Origin: Cydia pomonella
Lineage: Eukaryota > Arthropoda > Insecta > Lepidoptera > Tortricidae
NCBI RefSeq assembly: GCF_033807575.1
Contig: NC_084721.1
Location: 3,038,001 to 3,102,000, forward strand
Direction of reading: 5' to 3'
DNA length: 64,000 nt
The notes beneath the pieces were generated by a model. The model did not search any database, was not told the origin of the DNA, and saw nothing but the letters and a program-made list of their open reading frames with translations. The position numbers and the translations under genes were made by a program. Shown in pieces: positions 10,701 to 19,924 of this stretch (its first letter is position 1; every line of letters begins with the position of its first letter).

Positions 10701-10794
10701 CCGTCACATTTTTCCCTCCAATAATTAAAGTTTGTTTGTCACTGCTGCTTAGTGAGGCAAGGAATGGGAAAATGATAAGCGATAAAATAACCAT
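5272..10794 (-). CDS. Chymotrypsin-fold serine protease, 4 exons, 294 aa, altered active site
   Basis: Secreted S1-family endopeptidase by homology. The exons join as 10794-10522, 9581-9378, 7617-7475 and 5536-5272, with introns of phase 0, 0 and 2, all GT-AG. Residues 1-17 form a signal peptide, followed by a short propeptide (SDKQTL) and a mature-type start IIGG at 24-27. LTAAHC puts the catalytic His at 70, RNDIALL the Asp at 118 and HDSGCAL the Ser at 210. AGWG is at 153-156. Disulfide partners Cys55-71 and Cys182-196 are present. Oddities: the Gly just before Asp-Ser (Gly193 in chymotrypsin numbering) is His, GGP is GCA, Cys191 and Cys220 are both gone, SWG is SYR, and Leu replaces the usual Arg/Lys at the activation site. 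The tail 257-294 is acidic. The signal peptide suggests secretion, for example to gut, haemolymph or reproductive fluid. It may be a weak or pseudo-protease. Only host gene recognised. Confidence 0.88.
5867..6898 (+). CDS. LINE reverse transcriptase fragment inside protease intron 3
   Basis: A second, different LINE ORF2 remnant. The frame is open from about 5867 (SAIRWFRSYLEGRRQ, a typical region just before RT motif B) to the TAG at 6896-6898, about 343 residues. Visible motifs are LAGVPQGGVLSPLLFS (motif B), YHLYADDLQIY with the catalytic YADD (motif C), and VKNLGVILDRTLSW. The endonuclease and RT palm motif A are missing, so this is a 5'-truncated, non-autonomous copy. It lies antisense to the host protease in its third intron. 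No internal stops are present, so the insertion is probably young. Clade CR1/jockey-like, not determined further. Confidence 0.86.
   Translation: MSPSAIRWFRSYLEGRRQRIKIEDTRSSWCNTLAGVPQGGVLSPLLFSIFINSISRDLLSSYHLYADDLQIYSQCPIANLSSLIQSTNSDLERILHWSSCYGIKVNPAKTQVIIIGSPMNIAKVNFESLPPILFDGVQIPYSSQVKNLGVILDRTLSWGPQLNEVGRKIFAAVGSLRRLRNFLPLATKIALAQSLLLPILDYADISYLDLTEEQLNKLERLQNVCIRFIFGLRKFDHVSSFRSQLKWLPIRFRRNTHILSLLYSTLFIPNTPGYLKKRFSFLSSVRCSQNLLLAPPRSSSKFYIKSFTFQSVRMWNALPIDIKRAQSLTIFKKRLKEHYLSLS
7163..7178 (+). promoter_or_regulatory. LINE 3'-end stem-loop
   Basis: ATCGCT pairs with AGCGAT around a 4-base loop. The same position in related tails (17156-17171 and 48559-48573) has different bases that still pair. 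This probably marks the structure recognised by the element's reverse transcriptase. Confidence 0.5.
7475..7617 (-). CDS. Serine protease exon 3 (Cys168-Cys182 segment)
   Basis: Too short for a 60-codon ORF search; found by looking for the missing segment between AGWG and the Ser exon. The acceptor is a T-run then CAG (ending 7618) and the donor GTAAGT (from 7474). It begins ETNTELSKNL and ends in MCASNDVKNYPT plus two bases. Phase 0 in and phase 2 out fit both neighbours exactly. Confidence 0.85.
7730..7789. repeat. (AT)n microsatellite
   Basis: About 60 bp of uninterrupted AT dinucleotides in intron 2 of the protease gene. Confidence 0.95.
8075..8552. repeat. Dispersed repeat family G, long copy
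   Basis: Shares long near-identical blocks with 15737-15985: AATGTATGACATGACAC, then GTTTTGGATAT.TCACAA, then TTTTCTGTTAACGGAGTGTAA, then TTAGTGTCAATTATAG. The 8.1-kb copy has about 230 bp between these blocks that the other lacks. Lies in intron 2 of the protease gene. Confidence 0.7.
9201..9320. mobile_element. Short palindromic MITE, copy 1
   Basis: Inverted ends: AATCGAAGTTCGTCAATTGC on the left and ATCCCCGCAATTTTGCGAAT with TTTCG on the right. The related copy is at 21206-21329. In protease intron 2, close to exon 2. Confidence 0.65.
9378..9581 (-). CDS. Serine protease exon 2 (catalytic Asp, AGWG)
   Basis: Encodes residues 92-159. The acceptor is TTTCAG (ending 9582) and the donor GTAAGT (9377 downward), both phase 0. 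It contains RNDIALL and VAVAGWG. Its length of 204 bp is a whole number of codons. Confidence 0.88.
10064..10388. repeat. Inverted-repeat pair in protease intron 1
   Basis: GACGCTTGCAGCG (10064-10076) faces CGCTACAAGCGTC (10376-10388), 12 of 13 bases pairing, as in a decayed MITE. Between them lie TATATAAG and ordinary sequence. Confidence 0.4.
10522..10794 (-). CDS. Serine protease exon 1 (signal peptide, IIGG, catalytic His)
   Basis: Encodes residues 1-91. The ATG at 10794-10792 is chosen because it opens directly into a hydrophobic signal peptide and no earlier in-frame Met gives a better one. The donor after the GAA AAG codons is GTATGA (10521 downward), phase 0. It carries CGGS and LTAAHC. 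Confidence 0.87.
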
Positions 10795-11899
10795 TCTAGG
10801 AATGTACTATAGAAAGAAATGGCGTGTGTGGTTTGAAGTCGTTAATCGAATTAATGATAAGCTTTATTGCTGGTAATAGAAAATGGACTGATTAAATGGT
10901 AGTTTACCTTCTCGTCTTAATTGGGAATTATGGTAAAAAGGTTTTCATATTAGAAACACCATCGCTTGCAATCAGTATCAGGTAATTACGAGTATTTCTC
11001 ACATTTAGAAACTCGTAAATCGTTCCTCAAAAACGGAGTATTCACTGCGTGTTATGGTTTTTTGAATTACAGAGATTTTTAGTAAATAACTTTGTGATAT
11101 ACAGGTGATAATAGAATATACCTATTTATTTTAGAGGTCAAATTTAAATTTTCTATTTAGTTACCTATGGAGGTAAAAAAATTATTGGATAACCGTTAAT
11201 GGATTAGTTTTAGTTAATTACTTTGTCTTAGAGGAGATATTTTGCATATGAGGTTTTAGGTTTTGAAGGGAAGGGAATAGCATTTCATTTTGTGCTAAGA
11301 CCGACTTTAAAAAGGGTCTAGTCGCCTATTACAGTCCAAAAAATTTTGGTCCTTTATATTATTATGTCTTCGCGACGTTCCACGTGACGTTCCACGGAAA
11401 ATGTGTGACGTTCCACGGAAAAATGGACGTCCCTCACTCACAAAAAAATTAATTCCCTGTACAAACTTTCAATCCCTTTTTACCACCCCAGAAGATGATT
11501 TTTTTAAACTCTGATATCGCTTTTCATGTATTTTATCAGAATGTCTTTAAGAAGTTTCAAATTCCTACAAATTTCCATCTCCTTTTTAGCCCCCTTAGGG
11601 GTTGTATTTCTCAAAATTGCTTTTTATTTCTTGTACACAATATATGAGAACTCATTATTGCAGAGAATGGGGGTTAGCCAAGTGACAACCAATTATAGAA
11701 AATAATTATAACCTTTGGAAATAATCACAAGTTTTTTAGTCCGAGTCCATACATTTCATTCCAATACAGTATTATTTTAGAGTGGCGTTTCTCGATAAGC
11801 GATTGTAATTGTGACGAAAACCCCTATAGTACGCAGCTTATTTTTGCATTTCTCACGAAATGAAGCTACATATGGGCATTTTACCATTGTGAGTACAAT
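10795..11899. other. Protease 5' flank and unannotated sequence
   Basis: Upstream of the protease ATG. The minus strand carries TTATCATTAATTCG, a weak arthropod initiator-like site, but no convincing TATA box. From about 11420 to 11640, blocks such as TTTTAGCCCCCTTAGGGGTT look like a dispersed LINE 3'-UTR repeat. No gene recognised. Confidence 0.4.
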
Positions 11900-11994
11900 T
11901 GTGACGTTATCTATGAAAAGGGACATTATTGTCGATGGCGCTTCCACCGTAATAAACGATGACAATAAGGTCTCTTTTCCTAGATAATGCCACA
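11900..11994. mobile_element. Palindromic MITE, short copy
   Basis: TGTGACGTTATCTATGAAAA ... TTGTCGATGGCGCTT on the left and GACAATAAGGTCTC ... TAGATAATGCCACA on the right. Same family as 19667-19813, with the right inner arm eroded. Confidence 0.65.
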
Positions 11995-12010
11995 AAGTGC
12001 GCGTGGGCTC

Positions 12011-12166
12011 CACAAGGAGCTCGGGAAACGATTAAGGGAGGCAACAGGAGACCCTCGTGCAGGCAGTTTTCTCGCGCAAAGACTCGCTATTGCGATACAG
12101 CGCGGGAATGCTGCCTGTGTGATGGGCACTCTGCCAAGAGGCCAAGGGTTGGAGTGTACATTTTAG
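12011..12166 (+). pseudogene. Unidentified mobile-element C-terminal fragment, copy 1
   Basis: An open frame of 51 codons beginning HKELGKRLREATGDPRAGSF and ending at TAG 12164-12166. A second copy at 17413-17559 shares the pattern RLxxxxGDxRAGxFLAQR, then AIQ.GNAA, then LGT.P. Conservation of the reading frame in two diverged copies, each directly followed by a stop and AT-rich sequence, shows this is the end of a repeated coding element. I do not recognise the family and assign no function. Confidence 0.55.
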
Positions 12167-12477
12167 TTATTTTACTTTTTGAGTTAGGTTTAGTTATATT
12201 AGTTTATTTTATAAGTAGTTATAGGTAATTCTTGTAACTTACATTTAATTTGTACAATTTACTTATTTTATTGGTTTAACGTTTGAAACGCATCATGGCA
12301 AATTGTCCACGTTTAAACGCTAAAAAGGGTGCTACTGCTACGCGTGGAATTTTAAAGAAATTCGTATTCAATGAGGAAACCAACACTCAATTTGGTTGTC
12401 TAATATTGCATTGTCGAATTCCTTGCACGAAAAGGATCCTCGCAGATAGAAATATTTATTTTATTCTGTTTTTAGTA

Positions 12478-12645
12478 TTTGTTGTTATAGCGGCAGCAGA
12501 AATACATAATCTGTAGAAATTTCAACTGGCTAACTATCACGGTTCATGAGATACAGCCTGGTGACAGACGGACGGACGGACGAACGGACAGCGGAGTCTC
12601 AATAATAGGGTCCCGTATGACCCTTTGGGTACACAACCCTAAAAA
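12478..12645 (+). repeat. Dispersed repeat family B, plus copy
   Basis: Contains GTTATAGCGGCAGCAGAAAT, ATCACGGTTCATGAGATACA, GCCTGGTGACAGACGGACGG and a degenerate GGGTCCCGT...GGGTACACAACCC end. Common lepidopteran LINE/SINE tail. Forms an inverted pair with the copy at 12687. Confidence 0.75.
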
Positions 12646-12686
12646 AAATGTTTTCCAAAAATGTTGTTACTAGCAAAAAAATATAG

Positions 12687-12850
12687 CTGTCCGTCCGTCC
12701 GTTCGTCTGTCACCAGGCTGTATCTCATGAACCGTGATAGTTAGACAGTTGAAATTTTCACAGAGGATGTATTTCTGTTGCCGCTATAACAACATGTACT
12801 GAAAAGTACGGAACCCTCGTTGGGCGAGTACGACTCGCACTTGTCCGATT
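12687..12850 (-). repeat. Dispersed repeat family B, minus copy
   Basis: Reverse complement of the neighbouring copy: GCTGTCCGTCCGTCCG, CACCAGGCTGTATCTCATGA, TGTTGCCGCTATAACAACA, then AAGTACGGAACCCTCGTTGG. Arms of about 110 bp around a short spacer could fold into a long hairpin. Confidence 0.75.
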
Positions 12851-13104
12851 TTTTATTGTGTAAAAAACATATTAAAAATTCATGGAAAATGTATCGACGA
12901 GTTCGTGGTATATTTCCCTCTTAAGAGAGAGGTTTGTTGGGGTGTTTGTGCACTTTGTTCATATAAATGATGTTCCCAGCTATTTGTAAAACTGATCAGC
13001 CGATATTTGCGGTTTTCTTTGAAGGAGTTTTGATGTATTGCGATGGTTATTAGAAATATTTAAACTCGACAGAAAAGGTTGTAATTTATTGTTTTCAGTG
13101 ATTT

Positions 13105-13308
13105 TGAAAATTAGGTTATTTATAATTTAATAATTATTTATTTTAAGATTATTATAATGTAATGTTTACCCAGGTATTGGCTGTTGTATTTATAAATGTT
13201 GTTATGTATTTTTCATGTCAGTATATGATGTTACTATAATGTTGTATTGACTTGTAAAAGATCCCTTGAGGCCTACTTGCAGAATAAATTTTTGAATTTT
13301 GAATTATT
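13105..13308 (+). repeat. LINE 3' tail, copy 1 of a near-identical pair
   Basis: Almost the same as 44703-44884: TTTACCCAGGTATTGGCTGT ... CCCTTGAGGCCTACTTGCAG, then AATAAA and TTTTGAATTTTGAATT. No coding part remains. Confidence 0.8.
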
Positions 13309-13310
13309 TT

Positions 13311-13798
13311 TTTTTAATTTAAGAGATTTAATCTAGGGAAATTGCAACGGTCATCTTCATCTACAATTGGCTACTTGACAGTTTTTTGTAAATAATATAA
13401 ATCGCTCTAGATTTTAATGAGGATCAAATACCTATCTATATAGGACTGGAGAAGCAACACAAAGGTCAGAAATAAGAGTTAAAGTCTAACTCTGACGCTC
13501 GCACTGGAGGATTGAAACGCCTCTAATAAAATGATATTGTAATGTGACGTCACATTAAGTATATAGTCTGTCCTAAATGTAAGGAAGATCAATCAAATTG
13601 CTATTTTGATCCTGAAATATTGCGTTTATAAGCATATATAGTTACTATACAATTTATTTTTCAATAAAATGTAAGGAATCGAGTGGTACAATTTTCTTCT
13701 TTATTTTTGAAAGTTAAAAAGAAACATATTTGTGAGGCTTTGGAGCCTTGTATTTTTTTAAATCTCAATATATCTTTTTAAATTCCACTTTTTTTATA
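13311..13798. other. Unannotated interval
   Basis: AT-rich, with one AATAAA near 13663. Nothing recognised. Confidence 0.35.
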
Positions 13799-14044
13799 AT
13801 GACGTTACGTGTATGTAATATGTTCACAATAATTGCTTTTGGCTTTGTATTAGTAGGTAGTTTATGTGATTGTTACATAATGGCTATCTTTATGTTGGTC
13901 ATAATTGGCGGAGTAGATGTATTAACATCAACACTCTTAAATGTCTATTGGTGGATCTGTCTGATCTTTGTGATGAGAACCGCTATCTGGATCAAGGCTT
14001 CCGAGGATCTCGACAGGCCTAACACAGACGAGAACACAAGTTAG
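13799..14044 (+). CDS. Hydrophobic 81-codon ORF, unknown
   Basis: The ATG at 13799 opens a frame ending at TAG 14042-14044. The product has at least two strongly hydrophobic stretches, roughly residues 7-24 and 26-40, a possible third near 46-60 (LLNVYWWICLIFV), and a polar acidic end (SEDLDRPNTDENTS). It could be a chance frame in AT-rich DNA, a small membrane protein, or one exon of a multi-pass receptor. No neighbouring exon, repeat copy or clear promoter supports it, and I do not recognise the family. Confidence 0.2.
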   Translation: MTLRVCNMFTIIAFGFVLVGSLCDCYIMAIFMLVIIGGVDVLTSTLLNVYWWICLIFVMRTAIWIKASEDLDRPNTDENTS

Positions 14045-15457
14045 AGGCATGTAACGACATTATAATGACCCTACGTTGCCCCCGGCGTCCTGAAATGGCA
14101 CTGGACATGAATTATTACACGTAATCAGGATTTTATGTATTCTGATTGTTTTACGAGTCTGGGCTAAAACTACCTAAGTACAACAGGCGATCTGTTTTAG
14201 TGGATACATGAAATAACAGCCAGCATGTTATTTTTGTACAGAAGAGTTCATAAACATTTTTACAAGCCAACGGTACAAAAACATATAATTTACTCACCTC
14301 TAAAATTGTAAGTTTGAGAACTCGACCGTACTCACTTGTATTGCTTGGTTACTAACTTTTGCTTTATAAAAGTAAATACCTAGTAGGGCAGGTGACTCGT
14401 GGAGAAAATAAGTATTAGTTTTCCTTTAGGCATGATTATACAACGTTTCGTAAATTATTACGAAACCGTTACGTTGGAACAATAAACAGCATTTCAAATT
14501 ATTTTGCAATCGGAATTCATTTTCTGCCTAGGGGTCCATTTCAATGTTTTCATATATACATTTTGTGAGGTCTGCGGAGTCTATATCTATGTATTTTCTC
14601 TTTCTTCAATATTTAGCTAAAAAGATATAGCATTATTGGCTCGAAATAGCATGGTAAAGGTTCAGAGCCAATAAATTGAAAAAAAAGTACTGAAAAAGAT
14701 TTTTTTTATAATGCCCATATCTACATTTTACGAAAAGTTCAATTAAAATCCGGTGGCAGTAACATTAAAGCGACAAGTAAAATAAAAGTACGTGCAACTA
14801 TCGATTACAAAATAAAATAATTATATGACCCACCGTAATACCTATGCTGAAATTTGGTAGGAGTTGCTGGTGAAATGCTCTTACCCAAACGTGCCCAAAC
14901 CAACTTCATTTGGCTTTCACTCCAAACTAAACGGTTACAATTTTTAAAGTATAAATTAACTATTATTAGTATTATTAAAAAAAAAGCCAAAACAATATGG
15001 GGTTGCCAGATAGCATGATGTGAGCATGCACGCTTGGACCGTTTCGTGGCCCTCGGGTTATACTGGAACTCCCGAGCTCGCTTGCTACGTGAGCTTCTAT
15101 AATGTCAAGTTTACTCACGCGACCTCCATTGTTCACTCTTGTTTAGGGCTGCACACGCTTCGAATAAGTCATCAAGTCGTAATCATAGCTATTCACCGCC
15201 ATCTGTTAATATTTTTTTAGTCCACGTTGGTTTTAAATTTTATAGTATTTTTTATTCTTTCGCTTTTTTTAAGGCTTAAAGAGCCGAAGCTTGAAATTGA
15301 CGACCACGGGGTACCAGATTAAGCACATACAGGATAATATTGTTATATTGGAACATAATTAAGGGGTGAACTACTTAACAAATCGTCGGGTTAGAATACG
15401 TTTTTGCCAATACGCTACTTACCTGCATTGGTTTGTAGGAGAGCGAAATAGTACATT
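14045..15457. other. Unannotated interval
   Basis: No gene or repeat I can support. A minus frame near 14805-14990 and a plus frame near 15020-15220 have no recognisable motif. Confidence 0.35.
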
Positions 15458-15574
15458 ACGATACAAGTGCGAAAAATAGGAAATTCGAAACGAGTGGCGA
15501 TAAATTAAAACACGACCGAAGGGAGTGTTTTAAATCGACACGAGTTGCGAATTACCTATTCGCACATGTATCGT
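15458..15574. mobile_element. Palindromic MITE
   Basis: Ends ACGATACAAGTGCGAA and TTCGCACATGTATCGT. Inner arms GGAAATTCGAAACGAGTGGC and ACGAGTTGCGAATTACC, with a core of AAAACACGACCGAAGGGAGT, are also complementary. A very widespread lepidopteran hairpin element. Confidence 0.7.
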
Positions 15575-15581
15575 ACAACGT

Positions 15582-15677
15582 TTTACAGTACATATGGCCC
15601 TTTAAATGTTCGACACAGTAACGTAATATGCTACTTCTCGCACTAGTGCTATAAAGTAGCCCCATATGTACTGTAAA
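15582..15677. mobile_element. Small inverted-repeat element beside the preceding MITE
   Basis: TTTACAGTACATATGGCC at the left matches CCCCATATGTACTGTAAA at the right. It may be one half of a composite element together with 15458-15574. Confidence 0.55.
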
Positions 15678-15736
15678 TATTTTTTTTTATTAGCACATAT
15701 GTTTAATATTTTGAATATAGTGCAATGATCAAATAA

Positions 15737-15985
15737 AGCATTTTTATTATTGCCCTATATGTTTTGGATGAATAGATATTAAAGGTACAATGTATGACAT
15801 GACACAAAGTTTTGGATATGTCACAATTTACGTGGTAATTTTCTGTTAACGGAGTGTAATTTATCCTACTGTAAAACGCGGTTAAGGCACAAATTTTTTG
15901 TATTTTTTTTAAACCGATTAGTGTCAATTATAGTATATTTTTTGTTATTTTAGCAACCATTCAAAAACGATTTTGTTCAAAAATG
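15737..15985. repeat. Dispersed repeat family G, short copy
   Basis: Same blocks as 8075-8552 in the same order and orientation, lacking about 230 bp of that copy's middle. Confidence 0.7.
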
Positions 15986-17129
15986 GATATGGTTCGAACC
16001 TATTTTCAGCCGGCGAAATGTTGCTACGGGGAAAATCCCAAATCACGAAAAGAACCAGCTGTTCTGCAGAAAACATTGATATTGTCCAAAATTTATGAAA
16101 TAGTATTTTTGCGTTTTAATATGTATGACGGTATCGGAGCTAATTTAGCTTTCTTTTCCCTTTTGGACTGTAGTTTGTGTGTAGTGTGTGTGTGTTTGTG
16201 TTTGTGTGTTGGTTCTTAATTGTTTACGCTTCGTCACTGGAAAGTCGTTAACAAATTAGAAAAAAACTGGACGTTGACGCAAATACAAAAAGCATTGCTC
16301 CATCCATATACGAGTTCGTAATTCACGGAAACAGTTTGTCTTCCCGGGACAGTAATGTCCAAATTTGGTCACTTGAGTTAGATAAAATTATCACAGTTCT
16401 ATGGAAAGTCTGATAAGAGTAGTCCGTGGGAGGAAATGATAAGACAGATGAATATTTGACAATTAATCTAGTCCAGTTAGCGGATCTTTCGCTGTGATAA
16501 GGTACCTAAGTGTCAAGATTGTTAATAAAACGCTTTTTTCTACTCGTCGACTTTAATGGTTGAATTTAGATTTCGTATACTAAACTATGATTGCGTACTT
16601 TTCAGTTCCCAAGTCAACTATAAAATTTATTTCGATACGCTGTGTAAAAATTGACCAATCACATGCCGCCGCGCTCTCATAGAACGAGGGACGGGTGGGC
16701 GAGGGTACGCGCGTTCATCCCTTTTTGTCTACTTAGATACTTACCAATTTTCATTACTTATTTAGGTTTTATAGTAAAAAAATATTTTTTATGACTCGTA
16801 GAAAATTGTATACAATAGTGATATAATCAAGCTTTTCAATCTCGTACCTCACTTAGGCAACTCAGCAAGCTTCGTTGCCTAAACACGGTACTCGACTGTA
16901 AAGCTCTCTATCACGATTGTCTAAAATACCATTACACGCCACATTTCGGAAATGTGGCAATAGACGGTCTAAATATTGACTAGAAACCTGAACCTGAACT
17001 ACACCTGAACCAGTTCAACAATATTTTAGATTTAGATTTATTTATTAACTTCATAATACAGATAAACTCATTCATTCATTTCATTCTTCATTTAATTTAA
17101 AAGACACTGCACCTACTTAATCTTTCTGG
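15986..17129. other. Unannotated interval with a GT-rich run
   Basis: Holds a GTGTGTGTGTTTGTG run at about 16174-16210 and otherwise nothing recognised. A short stretch near 16670-16720 is richer in G and C. Confidence 0.35.
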
Positions 17130-17231
17130 TTTAACCCATTGGTTGACTGGTAGAGAATGTCTTAAGGCATTAAGTCCGCCATTTGTACCTTCATTTATTG
17201 TGCAATAAAGATTAAATAAATAAATAAACAG
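17130..17231 (+). repeat. LINE 3' tail with stem-loop and (TAAA)n
   Basis: GGTTGACTGGTAGAGAATGT, stem AATGTC/GGCATT (17156-17171), AAGTCCGCCATTTGT, GTGCAATAAAG and then AAATAAATAAATAAA. Same family as the LINE at 5867-7285. Confidence 0.72.
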
Positions 17232-17412
17232 ATTACATTATAAATTGCAGGCATGTCAATCTACAATAATTCATATTATGATCGTCAAAACCGATATACA
17301 AAAACAGAACACAAACTGTCTTCAGTTTGGCGGAATAGAATTATGTAAACACCATTGAAGTTTTTTATGATACATAAAAAAAAAAACAATAAAATATCAA
17401 TTCAAAAATTAA

Positions 17413-17559
17413 ATCGCGAAGCGTCTGGTCGACGTAAGTGGTGACCGAAGAGCTGGCGGCTTCCTCGCACAACGTATCAATATTGCGATACAACTAGGAA
17501 ATGCCGCCAGCATCAGCATCCTTGGTACAATGCCTCAAGGGCCTATTTTAGACTTTTAG
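17413..17559 (+). pseudogene. Unidentified mobile-element C-terminal fragment, copy 2
   Basis: Open frame IAKRLVDVSGDRRAGGF followed by LAQRINIAIQLGNAAS and LGTMPQGPILDF, with the stop at 17557-17559 and an in-frame TAA just upstream of 17413. Homologous to 12011-12166 at the protein level. Family unknown. Confidence 0.55.
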
Positions 17560-17644
17560 CTAGTTATAGTAATCCTCTGTATATATCCATTATGTAAACA
17601 TTAAATAATTACAGGACAGAGGATCGTCAAAATCTATACATCGT

Positions 17645-17758
17645 TCATAATTCACTAACAGAATACAACGGTCTATCCAACAAAAAATCTCTTAAACGGC
17701 GTTTAAATGTTTGATCAATCAGTTCACTTCTTATATCGGCTGGAAGCCGTTCATAATA
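17645..17758 (-). pseudogene. LINE ORF2 C-terminal fragment
   Basis: Minus-strand frame YYERLPADIRSELIDQTFKR, then RLRDFLLDRPLYSVSEL and stop. This matches the usual C-terminal end of lepidopteran CR1/jockey-type ORF2 (LPADIR, then KRRLRDFLL, then YSV). The remainder of the element is missing. Confidence 0.65.
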
Positions 17759-17765
17759 AGTATGT

Positions 17766-18920
17766 AGGTCCTATCACACGAGGGTTTTTTTGAGCTAAGG
17801 CCATACGGCGGGGAACAGTTATACTAGGCTGTACTACACTTTTTCTTTCCACTCACCGATTGGTTAACACGCAACCAATCTCAGCGCACCAAGTTGGTAG
17901 TGCAATTTTGGCTACAGAACTCTAAAAATGCAACCGTCATATCTGTATTGTGATTTCTCAGCAACGAGCTTCTGTGGAAAGCATTTTCAGTTAGGCTTGG
18001 AGAAAGGCATTGGCCGGCTTTCCACTTGTCCGTCCATCACGTTGTTCATTTACGCTATCCCCCTTGTAGTGCTGTTTTAGACATAATTAGAGTTCAGTTA
18101 GCCCGGTCTTTATCTAGGAATTTACGCTAGACTGACTGCACACTTTAACTTGGCTTAGAGTTTATCAACTTAACTAGCAGAATTAAAATCCTACCAATAT
18201 TATAAATGTGAAATACTCTATGTGGTGATGTTTGATGTTTATGGCTTAACCCCTTGAATGCCTTGTCCCGTATACATATGTCCAAGTTAATTTGGACTGT
18301 AATTTACAATTTACTGGTTATTCACTGAGTAGCAAATTATTTGAGGGGCGTTTGAGGGGTTAATAGCGAAAAACGGCAGAATGGATTTAGATGTATTTTA
18401 ATTATTTTCTACCGGAAAATTATACAGTAATAAAATTATACCGCAAAAATAGCCGTAGTTTTCAATGCCATGAAACGATTTTAAAATATTGTTTATAAAC
18501 TAGCCTTAACTCTCAAAGAGCAATTATTTTTTGATGTTTTTAAACAGCAGTACATTGTATTGCGTATTATAGCGTCATCGCTTGAGACAGTTGTGAGGTC
18601 GGGTCTGTGAGTGCGATGTTACATTCATTACATAAAAAAAAAAATCCAATACATAATCATGGAAAACGTAATTTTCGTCTAAATTGCGCAAAAGACTTTT
18701 ATATTTGTGTAGTTTTGTAATAGATCCAAACGGATTACAGAAAATTTCGTCAATTTTGACTTACACCAAGGAAACGAGCACTCTAAGGTTGCTAATTGTA
18801 GCCTTTTCTAAGGGATAATGCCATGTTTTGCATCAAGTACTAGACTTATAGGTGGCATCGGTCAAGGGCTGAAATTATCGTACTTTTTCGTACGATAATG
18901 CTATTAATGCTCTTTGGAAC
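17766..18920. other. Unannotated interval
   Basis: Moderately unique-looking sequence with no supported gene. No inverted repeat or LINE tail recognised. Confidence 0.35.
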
Positions 18921-19071
18921 GTACAATCAACCAATTTGATTCCTAGGCCACTATAGAACCATGCCATAATGACTTCTACGACAGTGCTTATTGAGTGATG
19001 CGTGTCAAGTATCTAGTAGTTAAAGCGACAAGGTTCTATAGTGGCCTAGGATTCAAATTGGTTGACTGTAC
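18921..19071. mobile_element. Palindromic MITE with 40-bp arms
   Basis: GTACAATCAACCAATTTGAT on the left and GTACAGTCAACCAATTTGAA on the opposite strand of the right, continuing through CCTAGGCCACTATAGAACC. Two mismatches over 40 bp. Shares the GTACAGTCA terminus with 43631-43770 and 62315-62452. Confidence 0.8.
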
Positions 19072-19084
19072 ATCGTACCCTCTC

Positions 19085-19146
19085 GCACATGAGAGGAGGC
19101 CTGTGCCCAGCAGTGGGACGTATATAGGCTGAATTATTATTATTAT
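19085..19146 (+). repeat. RTE-type LINE 3' tail
   Basis: GAGGAGGCCTGTGCCCAGCA, GTGGGACGTATATAGGCTGA, then an ATTATTATTATTAT run. This is the standard terminus of lepidopteran RTE elements. Confidence 0.75.
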
Positions 19147-19217
19147 ATATTGTACATCGTACCGGAGCCCACAATATCGTACATGTACGATGATAAAAGT
19201 ATCGTACGCCTGCCAAC

Positions 19218-19435
19218 ACTGGTTTGGGTCAGAATTCTTTTCGTTGTCTTGTATTTTGTCCCAAAACGGAGTGGAGCTTATTGTACGAGATGAAATTTAG
19301 TTTTTAATTTTTTCTCATGTTAAATGTAAATTCGTTTTCTTTTAGTTATTTGATAAATTACAGAAATAAAATACAAGTGTGACACAGTGGACCAAAATAA
19401 AACAACGAAAAAAAATTTGACCCGTTTGTCAAATC
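19218..19435. repeat. Dispersed repeat family F, copy 1
   Basis: TTTTCGTTGTCTTG, TTTGTCCCAAAACGGAGTGG, TTTAGTTTTTAATTTTT and a GACCCGT block, in the same order as 52488-52705. Confidence 0.55.
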
Positions 19436-19666
19436 GTTTGCGCTTCAGTTCATGTCAAGCAAATATTAACATACAAATGTCGATATGTTAAATCAAACCC
19501 AAATACAGGAAACACGTACATTTCCTCCTTCTTTGATCTGTGGCGGAATGGTTCGTAAATACTTAATGGCGCTACAAAGTTATTTCGCGTCGCGTGTCAG
19601 GCCTATTATGTTCGCGTTTGCATGAACTCAACACTTACATGCTTGTTAGAACGAGACAAATGCTAT

Positions 19667-19813
19667 ATGTGGCATTATCTAGGAAAAGGGATCTTATTGT
19701 CGATGGCGCTTACGCTGCACTGCGTCGCGCAGCGTTGTATTTGTATTGGAGCATCGTTTATGTCGGCGGAAGCGCCATCGACAATAAGGTCCCTTTTCAT
19801 AGATAACGTCACA
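19667..19813. mobile_element. Palindromic MITE with 44-bp arms
   Basis: TGTGGCATTATCTAGGAAAA on the left against TGTGACGTTATCTATGAAAA from the right. Both arms continue through TCTTATTGTCGATGGCGCTT or its variant. About five mismatches. Short copy at 11900-11994. Confidence 0.8.
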
Positions 19814-19924
19814 CATCTTAAAGAAAAAAGAAACCGTCTTACGGCCCGGTTTGACCCTTAAGATACGTCAAACATTTGCTAAAGATACGATATGTCAGTG
19901 TCAAAAGTGACGTTTCTTCAAGCA

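Noticed and set aside
10619..10876. Plus-strand frame over protease exon 1
   Set aside because: Shadow of the signal-peptide/His exon; no start context or homology.
13799..14044. Chemoreceptor exon
   Set aside because: Hydrophobic stretches alone are weak evidence. No second exon, no conserved receptor motif and no clear splice sites were found, so it is listed only as an unknown ORF.
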